Positions 32,664 through 42,200 of a DNA stretch of 64,000 nucleotides are shown piece after piece. Origin of the DNA: Pedobacter aquae (lineage in GTDB: Bacteria > Bacteroidota > Bacteroidia > Sphingobacteriales > Sphingobacteriaceae); assembly GCF_008195825.1 (NCBI RefSeq), contig NZ_CP043329.1, positions 3,534,001-3,598,000 of the forward strand. Direction: 5' to 3'. The notes under the pieces were generated by a model. That model saw only the letters and a list, made by a program, of their open reading frames with translations, did not search any database and was not told where the DNA came from. Numbering within the stretch: position 1 is the stretch's first letter; every line of letters begins with the position of its first letter. The position numbers and the translations under genes are program-made.

Positions 32664-33462
32664 CTATGGCTACCCCCATGATATTAAAGCCCCCATCTGT
32701 AAAATGGATATTACCTGTAACTTTTTTCGATAAATCAGAAAAATAGTATAAAGCTGTATCTGCTACATCTGCGGCGCTTACATTACCTAGCGGAGCAGTA
32801 ATTTTACCAATTTTACGAAGTTTTCTTACACCATTTACACCACCAGCAGATGTTGTCATGACTAAGCCTGCTGATACTGCATTAACCCTAACTTCTGCAC
32901 TTCTAAAATGATGAGCTAAATATTGCATGATATTTTCTAAAGCAGCTTTATTAATAGCCATTCCAGCATAATTAGGGAAAACCCTCTGCGATGCATTATA
33001 GGTTAAAGTTAAAATAGATGCTTGTTTAGCCAAAAGAGGCTCTGCAACCCTACAAATTCTCAATAAAGAATAGGCGCTAATGTTAAATGAATCTACTAAA
33101 TCCTCAAAAGGAATATCCATATATCGGCTAGCAGGTTCTGCTGAACCAGGGAAACTGTTACACATCACCAGCTGATTGCCATAAGCCACCCCATGTAAAA
33201 TATAATCTATTGCGCCCCATTGTTCATAAACTTGGTTAAGAAAGCTTTTGATTTCCAGCTCGTTTCTAACATCAACCTGATGGTGAATTCCATCAATTTG
33301 ATGGGCGTCTAACAATGTTAATACCTCTTCTTTGGTTTCTGCTGTATAGCTTATAGCTACTCTACAGCCCGATGCATGAAGTTTTAATACAACCTGAAAA
33401 GCAATAGAACTTTCATTTCTTACGCCAAAAACTACTGCTATTTTATTTTGATTATTTATCAT
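32653..33462 (-). CDS. FabI-like enoyl-ACP reductase
   Basis: The 269-residue short-chain dehydrogenase resembles FabI rather than FabG: N-terminus IAVVFGVRNESSIAFQVVLKL with the FabI-type long cofactor loop, YTAETKEEV, and the active-site pattern LTLTYNASQRVFPNYAGMAINKAALENI, in which both FabI tyrosines and the lysine (Y-x6-K) are kept. It would reduce the enoyl-ACP double bond with NAD(P)H. Its presence means the cluster can make saturated chains, unlike aryl-polyene clusters. It overlaps the KAS gene and the PPTase gene by 11 bases each. Confidence 0.85.
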   Translation of the reverse strand: MINNQNKIAVVFGVRNESSIAFQVVLKLHASGCRVAISYTAETKEEVLTLLDAHQIDGIHHQVDVRNELEIKSFLNQVYEQWGAIDYILHGVAYGNQLVMCNSFPGSAEPASRYMDIPFEDLVDSFNISAYSLLRICRVAEPLLAKQASILTLTYNASQRVFPNYAGMAINKAALENIMQYLAHHFRSAEVRVNAVSAGLVMTTSAGGVNGVRKLRKIGKITAPLGNVSAADVADTALYYFSDLSKKVTGNIHFTDGGFNIMGVAIDEA

Positions 33463-34804
33463 CTCTAGAGATTAACATAGCGCTATTGGTACCGCCAAAA
33501 CCATAATTTAAACAGGTAATACTATTTATTTCTTTTGTAAAGCTTTGTTGTTGTAATAAATCCCGGTAATAGGCTAGGGGTTCTTTAGAGCCTTCCCAAT
33601 TTGATGTGGCTTGAAAAGTTTCTTGCTCTGGGTTTAAGTTTACGGCATTTAAACAAGGTAAAACCTCTTGTCTTTTTAGCATTAATATAGCTGCAATAAA
33701 TTCTACAGCACCAGCAGCGCCCAACATATGGCCAAACTGCGATTTTGGCGCTGCAATATGGTATCCTTGATCTCCTAAGCTATCAACAACACTTAGTAAT
33801 TCAATAGCATCCCCAGTAGGGGTAGAAGTACCATGTACCTTAACCACATCTGGTTTATAAGGGATATCTTTTAAAAGGCCTTGCCATAAGCGGCGTTGTC
33901 CGTTAAAAGATGGTGCAAACATATCTCCATCCCCATCAGAATTATTAAAATAAGCATCAATAACGCCTAAAATATTTGCGCCACGGGCTTTAGCTAAATC
34001 ATAAGCTTCTAAACATACTATGCCAGCGCCAAAAGAGCAAACAAAGCCGTTTCTATCTTTATCAAATGGCCTCGAGCTTTCATGAGGCTCAAACCCTCTA
34101 CTTAAAACCTGCATGCCATCAAAGCCTAAAAAGCTCTCTAAAGCTGTTCCTTCGGCACCTCCGGCAACAATGCGGTCTTGTAAACCAAAACTTATCATGC
34201 GATAGGCGTAGCCAATGTTACCTAGGCCTGTAGCACAAGCCGATCCGATAGCCTCACAAATACCTTTATTTTTGATAAAGCATGAGACATTGGCAGCTTC
34301 TCTGTAAACCATACCTCTATCTACATTATGGCCACCCACAAAGCGAGTTTTCTTGCCTAATACAAAGAAACTATGCCAAGCTATACGCTGTATTTCATTA
34401 CCGCAGCTGCCAGAACCTACAACCACACCAGTTTGTTCAGATTCTACTTCTGCATTTGTCCAGCCAGCCATTTTTATAGCATCAGCAGTGCTTAGCATAG
34501 CCCAAATACTTCCAATATCAGCTGTAGCTAAATTATTGTCAGGTATACGATTGAGTAAGTCTATGTAGGTTTCTGGATATTCTTGAAGTAAGGTAGAATA
34601 TACGGGTTGCAAGTGAGCTTCTGTTTCAGTAATGTAACCTGCAACATGCGAGCGTACATTTTTTCCATGAGCTACAGCTTTATCCCAATATCGGATAAGA
34701 GATTGGTTGCTAAAGAGTTTTTGCTCAAATTCATCTAAATTATTACAGGTAGGGAAAACCCCACCCATACCAACTACAGCTACTTTTCTGCCCTTAATAC
34801 TCAT
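33452..34804 (-). CDS. Beta-ketoacyl-ACP synthase (FabF-like)
   Basis: This 450-residue condensing enzyme has the full Cys-His-His set: C190 in IGSACATGLG, H324 in VKVHGTSTPTGDA and H359 in SQFGHMLGAAGA, with K354 between them. It is a working synthase, not a chain-length factor. The N-terminal half carries extra sequence relative to FabF (450 against about 410 residues). It extends acyl chains with malonyl-ACP. It lies 7 bases after the ACP gene in a tight operon. It may not serve housekeeping synthesis, as the operon carries its own ACP and PPTase. Confidence 0.9.
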   Translation of the reverse strand: MSIKGRKVAVVGMGGVFPTCNNLDEFEQKLFSNQSLIRYWDKAVAHGKNVRSHVAGYITETEAHLQPVYSTLLQEYPETYIDLLNRIPDNNLATADIGSIWAMLSTADAIKMAGWTNAEVESEQTGVVVGSGSCGNEIQRIAWHSFFVLGKKTRFVGGHNVDRGMVYREAANVSCFIKNKGICEAIGSACATGLGNIGYAYRMISFGLQDRIVAGGAEGTALESFLGFDGMQVLSRGFEPHESSRPFDKDRNGFVCSFGAGIVCLEAYDLAKARGANILGVIDAYFNNSDGDGDMFAPSFNGQRRLWQGLLKDIPYKPDVVKVHGTSTPTGDAIELLSVVDSLGDQGYHIAAPKSQFGHMLGAAGAVEFIAAILMLKRQEVLPCLNAVNLNPEQETFQATSNWEGSKEPLAYYRDLLQQQSFTKEINSITCLNYGFGGTNSAMLISRDDK

Positions 34805-34811
34805 GTTAATT

Positions 34812-35066
34812 TTAACCTTTGGATTTGATAATCAAATCTACAATATCTTTAACCTTAGAACCTAAATCATCAATATCTTCGTCTTCAAATTCTACATCAA
34901 ATTTTTGTTCTGCTTTAGCTGCAATATTAATCATCTCGGTAGAAGGCGTTTTTAAATCAGCAATAAAGTCTGTCTCTTCTGTTACATGATTTAATTTTTC
35001 TTGATCTATAGTTCTTACAGTTCTTAAAATCTCTACTATTCCATCAATTATTTCTTGTCTTTCCAT
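34812..35066 (-). CDS. Acyl carrier protein with unusual attachment motif (PST for DSL)
   Basis: The 84-residue acidic protein has the four-helix ACP pattern (EIIDGIVEILRTV, then EDIDDLGSKVKDIVDLI). The phosphopantetheine serine is best placed at S42 in DLKTPSTEMINI, where most ACPs have DSL; the preceding Asp is Pro and the following Leu is Thr. The flanking hydrophobic positions and spacing fit helix II. Such a site may need its own PPTase, and one is encoded four genes on. It sits between the dehydratase and synthase genes. Confidence 0.85.
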   Translation of the reverse strand: MERQEIIDGIVEILRTVRTIDQEKLNHVTEETDFIADLKTPSTEMINIAAKAEQKFDVEFEDEDIDDLGSKVKDIVDLIIKSKG

Positions 35067-35078
35067 TTCTATAATTTA

Positions 35079-35618
35079 TTATTTCTTTTTAATAGCCCTT
35101 CCGGTGATGCCAAAAAGCTCGGCAACCAAGGTAAAGTCTTCTCCAACTTCGTAATTATTTAGTTTTTCTTCGGTAAAATCTTTAAAATAATGATTTAAGT
35201 CTATGCCTCTGGGTATTTTATAAATACGCCCATCAACCACCATTTGCCTAAATTTATAAAAGATAATTTTCCCTATACTGATAAAAGTTTCTCCTTCTAG
35301 CAAATACGAATGAAAGTTAACCCCACCAATACTTATAAATGTTGGTATAAATTCGTCTTTACTGATACCCTGCTCCTCATTTCTTTTAACATAGCTTAAA
35401 AAAGCGGCACAAGAACCAGTAGTAGCTTGTGCAAAAGCTTCTATTTGGTCTACTCCTCTAAAAACGCCAAAATGGTCTTTAACATCCGCAGCGTTTGGTG
35501 TATAGCTTGCAACTATACCTGTTTTAGGGCTATGCCAATGGTATTCATGAACCAATAATTTGCTAGGCCCGTGTAATAGCATATTCTCTGGTTTTGTACC
35601 TACTAAATTTTCTAACAT
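35079..35618 (-). CDS. FabZ-like hotdog 3-hydroxyacyl-ACP dehydratase
   Basis: The 179-residue protein has a hotdog core. The catalytic pair is probably H49 and E60 in DHFGVFRGVDQIEAFAQATTG, which corresponds to the FabZ H-F-P-G to L-E-A-M-A-Q segment but is three residues shorter. C-terminal residues (KDFTEEKLNNYEVGEDFTLVAELFGITGRAI) extend beyond FabZ. It would dehydrate 3-hydroxyacyl-ACP in the cluster's cycle. It lies between KR and ACP genes. The shortened active-site loop suggests a special substrate or a structural role. Confidence 0.78.
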   Translation of the reverse strand: MLENLVGTKPENMLLHGPSKLLVHEYHWHSPKTGIVASYTPNAADVKDHFGVFRGVDQIEAFAQATTGSCAAFLSYVKRNEEQGISKDEFIPTFISIGGVNFHSYLLEGETFISIGKIIFYKFRQMVVDGRIYKIPRGIDLNHYFKDFTEEKLNNYEVGEDFTLVAELFGITGRAIKKK

Positions 35619-36341
35619 CTAAAAAATACCTCCGTTGATATTGATATTACTACCGTTTATATAAGCCGCTTTCGCGGATAAAAGAAAAGCTACAGTTTCT
35701 GCAATATCTTCTGCTTTTCCAAATCTTCTAAGTGGGATATGACTTAAATATTTGTCTTGCTCTGTCTGTGGGATAGCAGCTGTCATATCTGTTTCAATAA
35801 ATCCAGGAGAGATGCTTAAAATCCTAATTTCATGTTTTTCATAAATAACGCCTACTTCTTTGGCTAATGATTTTGAAAAAGCAATAAGTCCTGCTTTAGT
35901 AGCCGTATACACGGCTTGAAACGCATTTCCAGTTTCGGCAACGCAAGAACTCATGTTAATGATAACGCCTTTTTGCTGTATACCAAATATTTTTAAAGCT
36001 GTTTTGGCAATTTGTATAGGCGCTTTTAGGTTTACTTGTATCAGTTTATCTATGTCTTTTTCTGGCTGATAAAGTAAAGGCTTATCTAAAGTAATCCCAG
36101 CATTATTGATGACTGCATACAGGTCATCTCCATGTTCTGCTTTTAAGGTTTTACAAAAAGCAGTTACTTCTTCGGGTTTAGAAAAATCAGCCTCAATAAT
36201 GTAATTACCTTCTTTTAAGTGTTGTATGTGATTTGCTTTAGAAGCGTGTAAAATAAGACAGTAGTCTTTATTTAATGCTTGAGCTATGGCTAAACCTAAA
36301 CCCCTGCTTGCTCCTGTAATTAAAACTTTTTGTTTATTCAC
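35619..36341 (-). CDS. FabG-like 3-oxoacyl-ACP reductase
   Basis: The 240-residue short-chain dehydrogenase has the cofactor motif TGASRGLGLA (about 7-16), NNAG, the catalytic Ser in NMSSCVAETG and Y-x3-K in YTATKAG, and the PGFIETDM segment. It reduces 3-oxoacyl-ACP with NADPH. It opens the minus-strand cluster. The start appears to be GTG at 36341; no in-frame ATG lies at a suitable place upstream, and the protein N-terminus (NKQKVLITGAS) is complete from there. The dehydratase gene follows directly with no gap. Confidence 0.88.
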   Translation of the reverse strand: MNKQKVLITGASRGLGLAIAQALNKDYCLILHASKANHIQHLKEGNYIIEADFSKPEEVTAFCKTLKAEHGDDLYAVINNAGITLDKPLLYQPEKDIDKLIQVNLKAPIQIAKTALKIFGIQQKGVIINMSSCVAETGNAFQAVYTATKAGLIAFSKSLAKEVGVIYEKHEIRILSISPGFIETDMTAAIPQTEQDKYLSHIPLRRFGKAEDIAETVAFLLSAKAAYINGSNININGGIF

Positions 36342-36648
36342 GGTATGCTGGTTGCAAATATGCTCTAAGTCTTCAAAAATAAAAAATCTTAAGGGATTAA
36401 CAATTTTTGAAGAAAATTTATGATTTAGGAGGAAAGGCTCATGTTAATATGAATGAAAATTTAAATATTTTCTTCTTTTTTTAGATACGTTAGTTATAGA
36501 GCAATCGCTTAAAAGTTCATATTCTTAAAGTATAGGTTCTTATAAAATCATGTAAAACATTAAAAATAAATTAGAATTAAGAAGTATAAATCTGTAAATC
36601 TCTCAATTCTGAATCAAAATCGTATTTTTGGACAAAATTTTTATTAAT
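36342..36648. other. Intergenic region between divergent operons
   Basis: About 300 bases of A/T-rich sequence separate the FAS-like cluster from the deoxyhypusine-synthase-like gene. A TATTTTTG at 36623-36630 is a likely -7 element for the rightward gene. Nothing as clear is seen for the leftward operon. No repeat or RNA structure stands out. Confidence 0.5.
36623..36630 (+). promoter_or_regulatory. Probable -7 element of the deoxyhypusine-synthase-like gene
   Basis: TATTTTTG matches TAnnTTTG, 19 bases before the ATG at 36649. No clear -33 match is found upstream. Confidence 0.45.
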
Positions 36649-37629
36649 ATGAGCGTACAAAGAGGACCTATATCACAATTTATAGAAAGAAATTACCTCC
36701 ATTTTAACGCTGCAGCTTTAATGGATGCCGCAAAGGGTTATGAAACCCATTTAGATGAGGGAGGAAAGATGATGATTACCCTTGCTGGTGCTATGAGTAC
36801 TGCAGAGCTTGGAATTTCTTTAGCAGAGATGATTCGTCAAGATAAAGTTTCTATTATTTCTTGTACCGGAGCTAATCTGGAAGAGGATATTATGAACTTG
36901 GTGGCACATTCTCATTATAAAAGAGTTCCTCATTACCGTGATTTAAGCCCTCAAGACGAGTGGGATTTACTTGAAAATCATTACAACCGTGTTACGGATA
37001 CTTGTATCCCTGAGGAGGAAGCTTTCAGAAGACTACAAAAGCATATCCATAAAATCTGGAAAGATGCCGATGATGCCGGAGAGCGTTATTTCCCTCATGA
37101 ATTTATGTACAGAATGTTATTGAGCGGAGATTTAGAGGAATATTATGAGATAGACCCTAAAAACTCTTGGATGTTGGCTGCTGCCGAGAAGAATTTACCT
37201 ATCGTTGTACCAGGATGGGAAGACTCTACCATGGGTAATATTTTCGCTTCTTATGTAATTAAAGGAGAAATGAAGCCTACAACCATGAAAAGCGGTATCG
37301 AGTATATGGCTTGGTTGGCAGATTGGTATGTGAAAAACTCAGAAGGTAAAGGCATAGGCTTCTTCCAAATTGGTGGCGGTATTGCGGGTGATTTTCCTAT
37401 TTGTGTAGTACCCATGCTTTATCAAGATATGGAAATGGAAAATATTCCTTTTTGGAGTTATTTCTGTCAAATATCAGACTCTACAACTTCTTACGGTTCT
37501 TATTCTGGTGCTGTTCCAAACGAAAAAATTACTTGGGGTAAATTAGATATAGATACACCTAAATTCATTGTAGAATCTGATGCAACCATTGTTGCACCTT
37601 TAATTTTTGCATGGCTTTTAAAACAATAA
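36649..37629 (+). CDS. Deoxyhypusine synthase-like protein
   Basis: The 326-residue protein (ATG at 36649; the TTG at 36628 overlaps the -7 element) is homologous to deoxyhypusine synthase: GKMMITLAGAMSTAELG, SIISCTGANLEEDIMN, IGFFQIGGGIAGDFPI and PNEKITWGKL, in which the last Lys corresponds to the catalytic lysine that takes the aminobutyl group of spermidine. Bacteria lack eIF5A, so bacterial members must do something else; polyamine conversions such as homospermidine formation are known for some relatives. It is monocistronic, upstream of the respiratory operon. The reaction here is not known. Confidence 0.85.
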   Translation: MSVQRGPISQFIERNYLHFNAAALMDAAKGYETHLDEGGKMMITLAGAMSTAELGISLAEMIRQDKVSIISCTGANLEEDIMNLVAHSHYKRVPHYRDLSPQDEWDLLENHYNRVTDTCIPEEEAFRRLQKHIHKIWKDADDAGERYFPHEFMYRMLLSGDLEEYYEIDPKNSWMLAAAEKNLPIVVPGWEDSTMGNIFASYVIKGEMKPTTMKSGIEYMAWLADWYVKNSEGKGIGFFQIGGGIAGDFPICVVPMLYQDMEMENIPFWSYFCQISDSTTSYGSYSGAVPNEKITWGKLDIDTPKFIVESDATIVAPLIFAWLLKQ

Positions 37630-37768
37630 ATTATATACACAAGAATTTTTAGGATGAAAAAATGTGACGATTATCAACCTAAAATAAAAAATTGCGTTTT
37701 TAATGATAATAAGGCCAATTTTTAATCTTGTTTAGAATGATTTTAAATTGTTAAAATCAGTCATCAAA

Positions 37769-37801
37769 TTGTCAGCCAAAAGGTTTTTAATTTTACTTTT
37801 G
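37769..37801 (+). promoter_or_regulatory. Probable promoter of the act/cox operon
   Basis: TACTTTTG (37794-37801) matches TAnnTTTG, with TTG at 37769-37771 as a possible -33 element (spacing 22, slightly long). The leader to the ATG at 37884 would be about 75 bases. No other strong promoter is seen until the hairpin after coxA. Confidence 0.55.
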
Positions 37802-37883
37802 TGATTCGAAAATGAGGTGTAACACACAGTTTAGTCGCATTTTCAATCAGGAAACATTTAAATTTTAGTATAACAAACTCAAT

Positions 37884-39245
37884 ATGAGAAACTTCTCATC
37901 TGATTTTAGAAGATTGGTAAGATCCCTTATGATAGTTACGGCTATCACTTTAGGTACTTCGGGTATGGTGTCTGGGCAAGGAACTCCTGCAGATTCTACA
38001 CAAGCAGCTGGTGCAGCAGCGCCTGCGGCAGGTGGAGCAGCTGTAAATGGTGATCCTGTGGCTGGTGAAGCACTCTACAAAGCTAACTGTACTTCTTGTC
38101 ACGCTATGAACAAGCGTGTACTTGGTCCGGCTTTAGCAGGTGTAAACCAAAAGTACAACGATGAAGCCTATTTAATTAAGTGGATCAAAAACGCTCCGGC
38201 CATGGTGGCTTCAGGAGACGAAAGAGCTGTTAAAATTTACGAAGAGTACAATAAAGCAGCAATGACTCCATTCCCTCAGTTTTCTGACGATGACGTTAGA
38301 AACATCTTAGCTTACATTCAAGTTGAGGGAGATAAAAAACCAGAAGCTGCCGCTACAGGTGGTGCTGCTGCTGGTGCAGAAAGTGCTGACACTGGTGTGA
38401 GCAACTTTATGATTATCGGATTAGTTGCTGTCATCTTAATTGCATTCTTAGTTATTTTAGTGCTTAACCGTGTAATTTCAACTTTAGAGCGTCTTTTATT
38501 AAATAAAGGCGAGGCTATTTTAGCAGAAGAAGACGAAGTTGAAGAAGAGGCAAAAGATAAGTTTGCTGGTTTAAAGAGAATGGCTAAAAACAAGAAACTA
38601 GTTTTCTTTGTGGTTTTAGGCTTCGTAATTTTATTAGCTTCTTTTGGTACGGTAGAAATGTGGAACACAGGTGTTCATACAGGTTACCAACCAGTACAGC
38701 CAATTAAATTCTCTCACCAGTTACATGCTGGTACAAATCAAATTGATTGTCAGTATTGCCACTCTGGAGCTTGGAAGTCTAAAAATGCTACCATTCCATC
38801 ACTTAACGTTTGTATGAATTGCCACAAATACGTACAAGCTACTGAAAAGTATGATGGAGAAATTTCACCAGAAATTAAGAAAATTTATACCGCTTTGGAT
38901 TATAATCCAGAAACTCAGGCTTATGGAGATAATCCTCGTCCTATAGAGTGGGTTAGAATTCATAACCTTCCAGATTTAGCTTACTTTAACCACTCTCAAC
39001 ACGTGAAGGTTGCTGGCATTGATTGTCAGAAATGTCACGGTCCAATAGAGACCATGGAAGAAGTTTATCAGTATTCTCCTTTAACCATGAAATGGTGTAT
39101 TAACTGTCATAAAGAAACTGAGGTTAAACATGAAGGAAACGCTTACTATGATAAGGTAATTGCTGCTCATGATCAAATCAAGAAAGGCGAGAAAGTTACT
39201 GCAGCAGTTCTAGGTGGTTTAGAGTGCGGTAAGTGTCACTATTAA
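37884..39245 (+). CDS. actA: Alternative complex III subunit ActA with fused mono-haem cytochrome c
   Basis: Alternative complex III (ACIII) oxidises menaquinol and reduces cytochrome c or the oxidase directly, replacing the bc1 complex. This 453-residue subunit has a signal segment, an Ala/Gly-rich stretch, a class I cytochrome c domain (CTSCH at 69-73, probable Met ligand near AAMTPFP), two membrane segments (about 173-195 and 240-257) and the ActA multihaem domain with five CxxCH motifs (CQYCH, CMNCH, CQKCH, CINCH, CGKCH). The six-haem fusion is the Bacteroidota form. It is first in the operon. Confidence 0.92.
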   Translation: MRNFSSDFRRLVRSLMIVTAITLGTSGMVSGQGTPADSTQAAGAAAPAAGGAAVNGDPVAGEALYKANCTSCHAMNKRVLGPALAGVNQKYNDEAYLIKWIKNAPAMVASGDERAVKIYEEYNKAAMTPFPQFSDDDVRNILAYIQVEGDKKPEAAATGGAAAGAESADTGVSNFMIIGLVAVILIAFLVILVLNRVISTLERLLLNKGEAILAEEDEVEEEAKDKFAGLKRMAKNKKLVFFVVLGFVILLASFGTVEMWNTGVHTGYQPVQPIKFSHQLHAGTNQIDCQYCHSGAWKSKNATIPSLNVCMNCHKYVQATEKYDGEISPEIKKIYTALDYNPETQAYGDNPRPIEWVRIHNLPDLAYFNHSQHVKVAGIDCQKCHGPIETMEEVYQYSPLTMKWCINCHKETEVKHEGNAYYDKVIAAHDQIKKGEKVTAAVLGGLECGKCHY

Positions 39246-39288
39246 TATTAAATAATTAGCATAAACAATACAGTCTTATATAGCTTAA

Positions 39289-42200
39289 ATGGAAAGCACA
39301 AAGAAATATTGGAAAGGTTTAGAGGAGCTGCAAAAAACTCCAGAATTCGTAGAAAACAATAAAAACGAGTTTTCTGAACCGCTTCCTATAGAAGAAGTAT
39401 TAGAAGGTACCGGATTAGCAGCGGCTACTCCGCGTAGGGATTTCTTAAAAGCAATGGGCTTTGGTTTAGGTGCTGTTACTTTAGCAGCATGTAGCGAAGC
39501 TCCAGTTCGTAAAGCAGTCCCTTACCTCATCAAGCCAGAGGAAGTAACCCTTGGAATTCCTAATTATTATGCATCAAGTTATAAAGGTGCTGGTATATTG
39601 GTTAAAACACGTGAAGGTCGTCCTATTAAAATAGAGCCTAATCCTTCTTGCCCTATCAATGGCGGAGGTTTAGATGCACAAGCGCAAGCTTCTGTTTTAG
39701 ATCTTTATGACGTTTCTAAACTAAAAGGTCCTTTATTATCTGGTTCAGAAGCTTCTTGGGCTGATGTAGATAGTTTTGTAAAAGGAGAGTTAAATAAAGT
39801 TCAGGCTTCAGGAAAAGCAATCGCTATTGTAAGCTCAACAGTTAACAGTCCTTCTGCAAAAGCAGTAATAGCAGACTTTATCACTCAATATCCAGCTACA
39901 AAGCATGTAACTGTTGATCCAGTTTCTTATACTGGTATCATCAAAGCAAATGAAGCTAGTTTCGGAAAAGCTGTTTTGCCTCAGTATCATTTTGAAAAAG
40001 CTCAGGTTATTGTAAGTTTCGGAGCTGATTTCTTAGGTACTTGGATTTCTCCAACACAATTCTCTAAGCAATATGCTAGCAATCGTGATATCAAATCACT
40101 AGAAGCTAAGAGAATGTCTAGACACATTCAGTTTGAGTCTGGTATGAGTACAACTGGTACTAACGCAGATTCACGTATCGCTATTAAAGTTTCAGAAGAA
40201 GGAGCTGCAGTTTTAAGTTTATATGCTGCTTTAACTGGTGCTGCGGTACAAGGCGCTACTTTAAGTAATGCTGGTGCTGCAAGCGCAATAAAACTAGCTG
40301 CTAAAGAATTACTAAATGCTAAAGGAGCTGCTTTGGTGGTTTCTGGTTCTAATGATATCGCAACACAAACTGTAGTAAACGCTATTAACACTTTCTTAGG
40401 TGCTTATGGTACTACTATAGATTTAGATAATCCATCATACCAATACACTGGTATAGATACAGACTTCAATACTTTAGTTGCAGATATGAGTGCAGGTAAA
40501 GTAGGTGCTGTTTTCTTCTTAGAGAGTAATCCAATTTTTACTTATCCAAAATCAGCAGATTTAGCTAACGCTTTAAGCAAAGTTGCTTTAAAAGTTTCTT
40601 TTGCTGATAGACAAGATGAAACTGCTGCTTTATGTAGTGTAGTTGCTACTAACCATAACTATTTAGAATCTTGGGGTGATGCAAATCCAGTAGAAGGATA
40701 CTATACTTTAGTTCAACCTACTATCAACCCAATATACAACACTCGTCAGGCAGAAGAAAGCTTGTTAGTTTGGTCTAATAATCCTGTTCAAGAGTATTAT
40801 ACTTATGTACAGAATAACTGGGCTAAAACAGCTTTAGTTGCTTCTGGTAAAACTTGGAATGATGTTTTACAAACAGGTTCTGTACAGTTAGCTGCTAAAC
40901 CAGCAGGAGCTTATACTTTCGCAGGAAATGTTAATGCTGCTGCAGCTTCTATTGCTCAAGCATCAAAAGCAATTGCTAAAGATGTTGAGTTGCAAGTTTA
41001 TGAATCAGTTGCAATTGGTAGTGGTGTACAAGCTAACAACCCATTATTACAAGAGTTACCAGATCCGGTTTCTAAAGTAACTTGGGATAACTATGCTGCT
41101 CTTAACCCTAAATATGCAGAGTCTTTAGGTATCAATCAATTTGATATTGTAACGCTTAAAGGCGGAGATTACGCTATTGATTTACCTGTTTTATACCAAC
41201 CAGGACAAGCTCAAGGTACAGTTTCTGTTGCTTTAGGTTATGGTAGAGTAAAAGCTGGTAAAGTAGGAGATGCGGTAGGTAAAAATGCTTATCCTTTCTT
41301 AAGCTATATTAATGGTACTTTACAGGGAGTAAATTCTGTAAGCATCACTAAAACTGGTGGTTTTGAAGAATTAGCTCAAACACAAACTCACCACTCTTTT
41401 GAGGGTAGAAATGTGATTAGAGAAGCAACTTTTGCTGAGTATAAACATGACGCTACTCATGGTAGTGGTAATCATGGTGCAAAACATAAAACTTACGATT
41501 TATGGAATAAGTATGATCAGCCAGGTCACAACTGGGTAATGGCTATCGACTTAAATGCTTGTACTGGTTGCGGTGCTTGTATCGTAGCTTGTAACGTAGA
41601 AAATAACGTTCCGGTTGTAGGTAAAGATGAGGTTCGTCGTCGTCGTGAGATGCACTGGTTAAGAATAGACCGTTATTACACTTTCAACGAAGAAGGTAAA
41701 AAAGTTACAGAGGAGAAAGAGATTGAGGCTATAGAAGGTGCAATGGAGAACGTTTCTGTCGTTCATCAACCAATGCTTTGTCAACACTGTGAGCATGCAC
41801 CTTGCGAAACTGTTTGTCCTGTATTAGCAACTGTTCACTCATCAGAAGGTTTAAACCATATGGCTTATAACCGTTGTGTAGGAACACGTTATTGTGCAAA
41901 CAACTGTCCTTATAAAGTACGTCGTTTCAACTGGTTTAACTACTGGAATGATTCTCGTTTTGATAACTATCTAAACAATGAGTTTACACAATTAGTGTTA
42001 AACCCTGATGTAACTACACGTTTCCGTGGTGTTATGGAGAAATGTTCAATGTGTATCCAACGTATTCAAGCTGGTAAATTAGAGGCTAAAATTGCTAAAA
42101 GAGAAATTAAAGATGGAGACATCAAAGTTGCTTGTCAGCAAACATGCCCTACCAACGCGATTATATTTGGAGACGCAAACGACCCTAATTCAGAAGTATC

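Noticed and set aside
30788-36341. Aryl-polyene or flexirubin gene cluster
   Set aside because: No chain-length factor, ammonia-lyase, aryl-CoA or AMP ligase is present, and an enoyl reductase is, which does not fit polyene formation.
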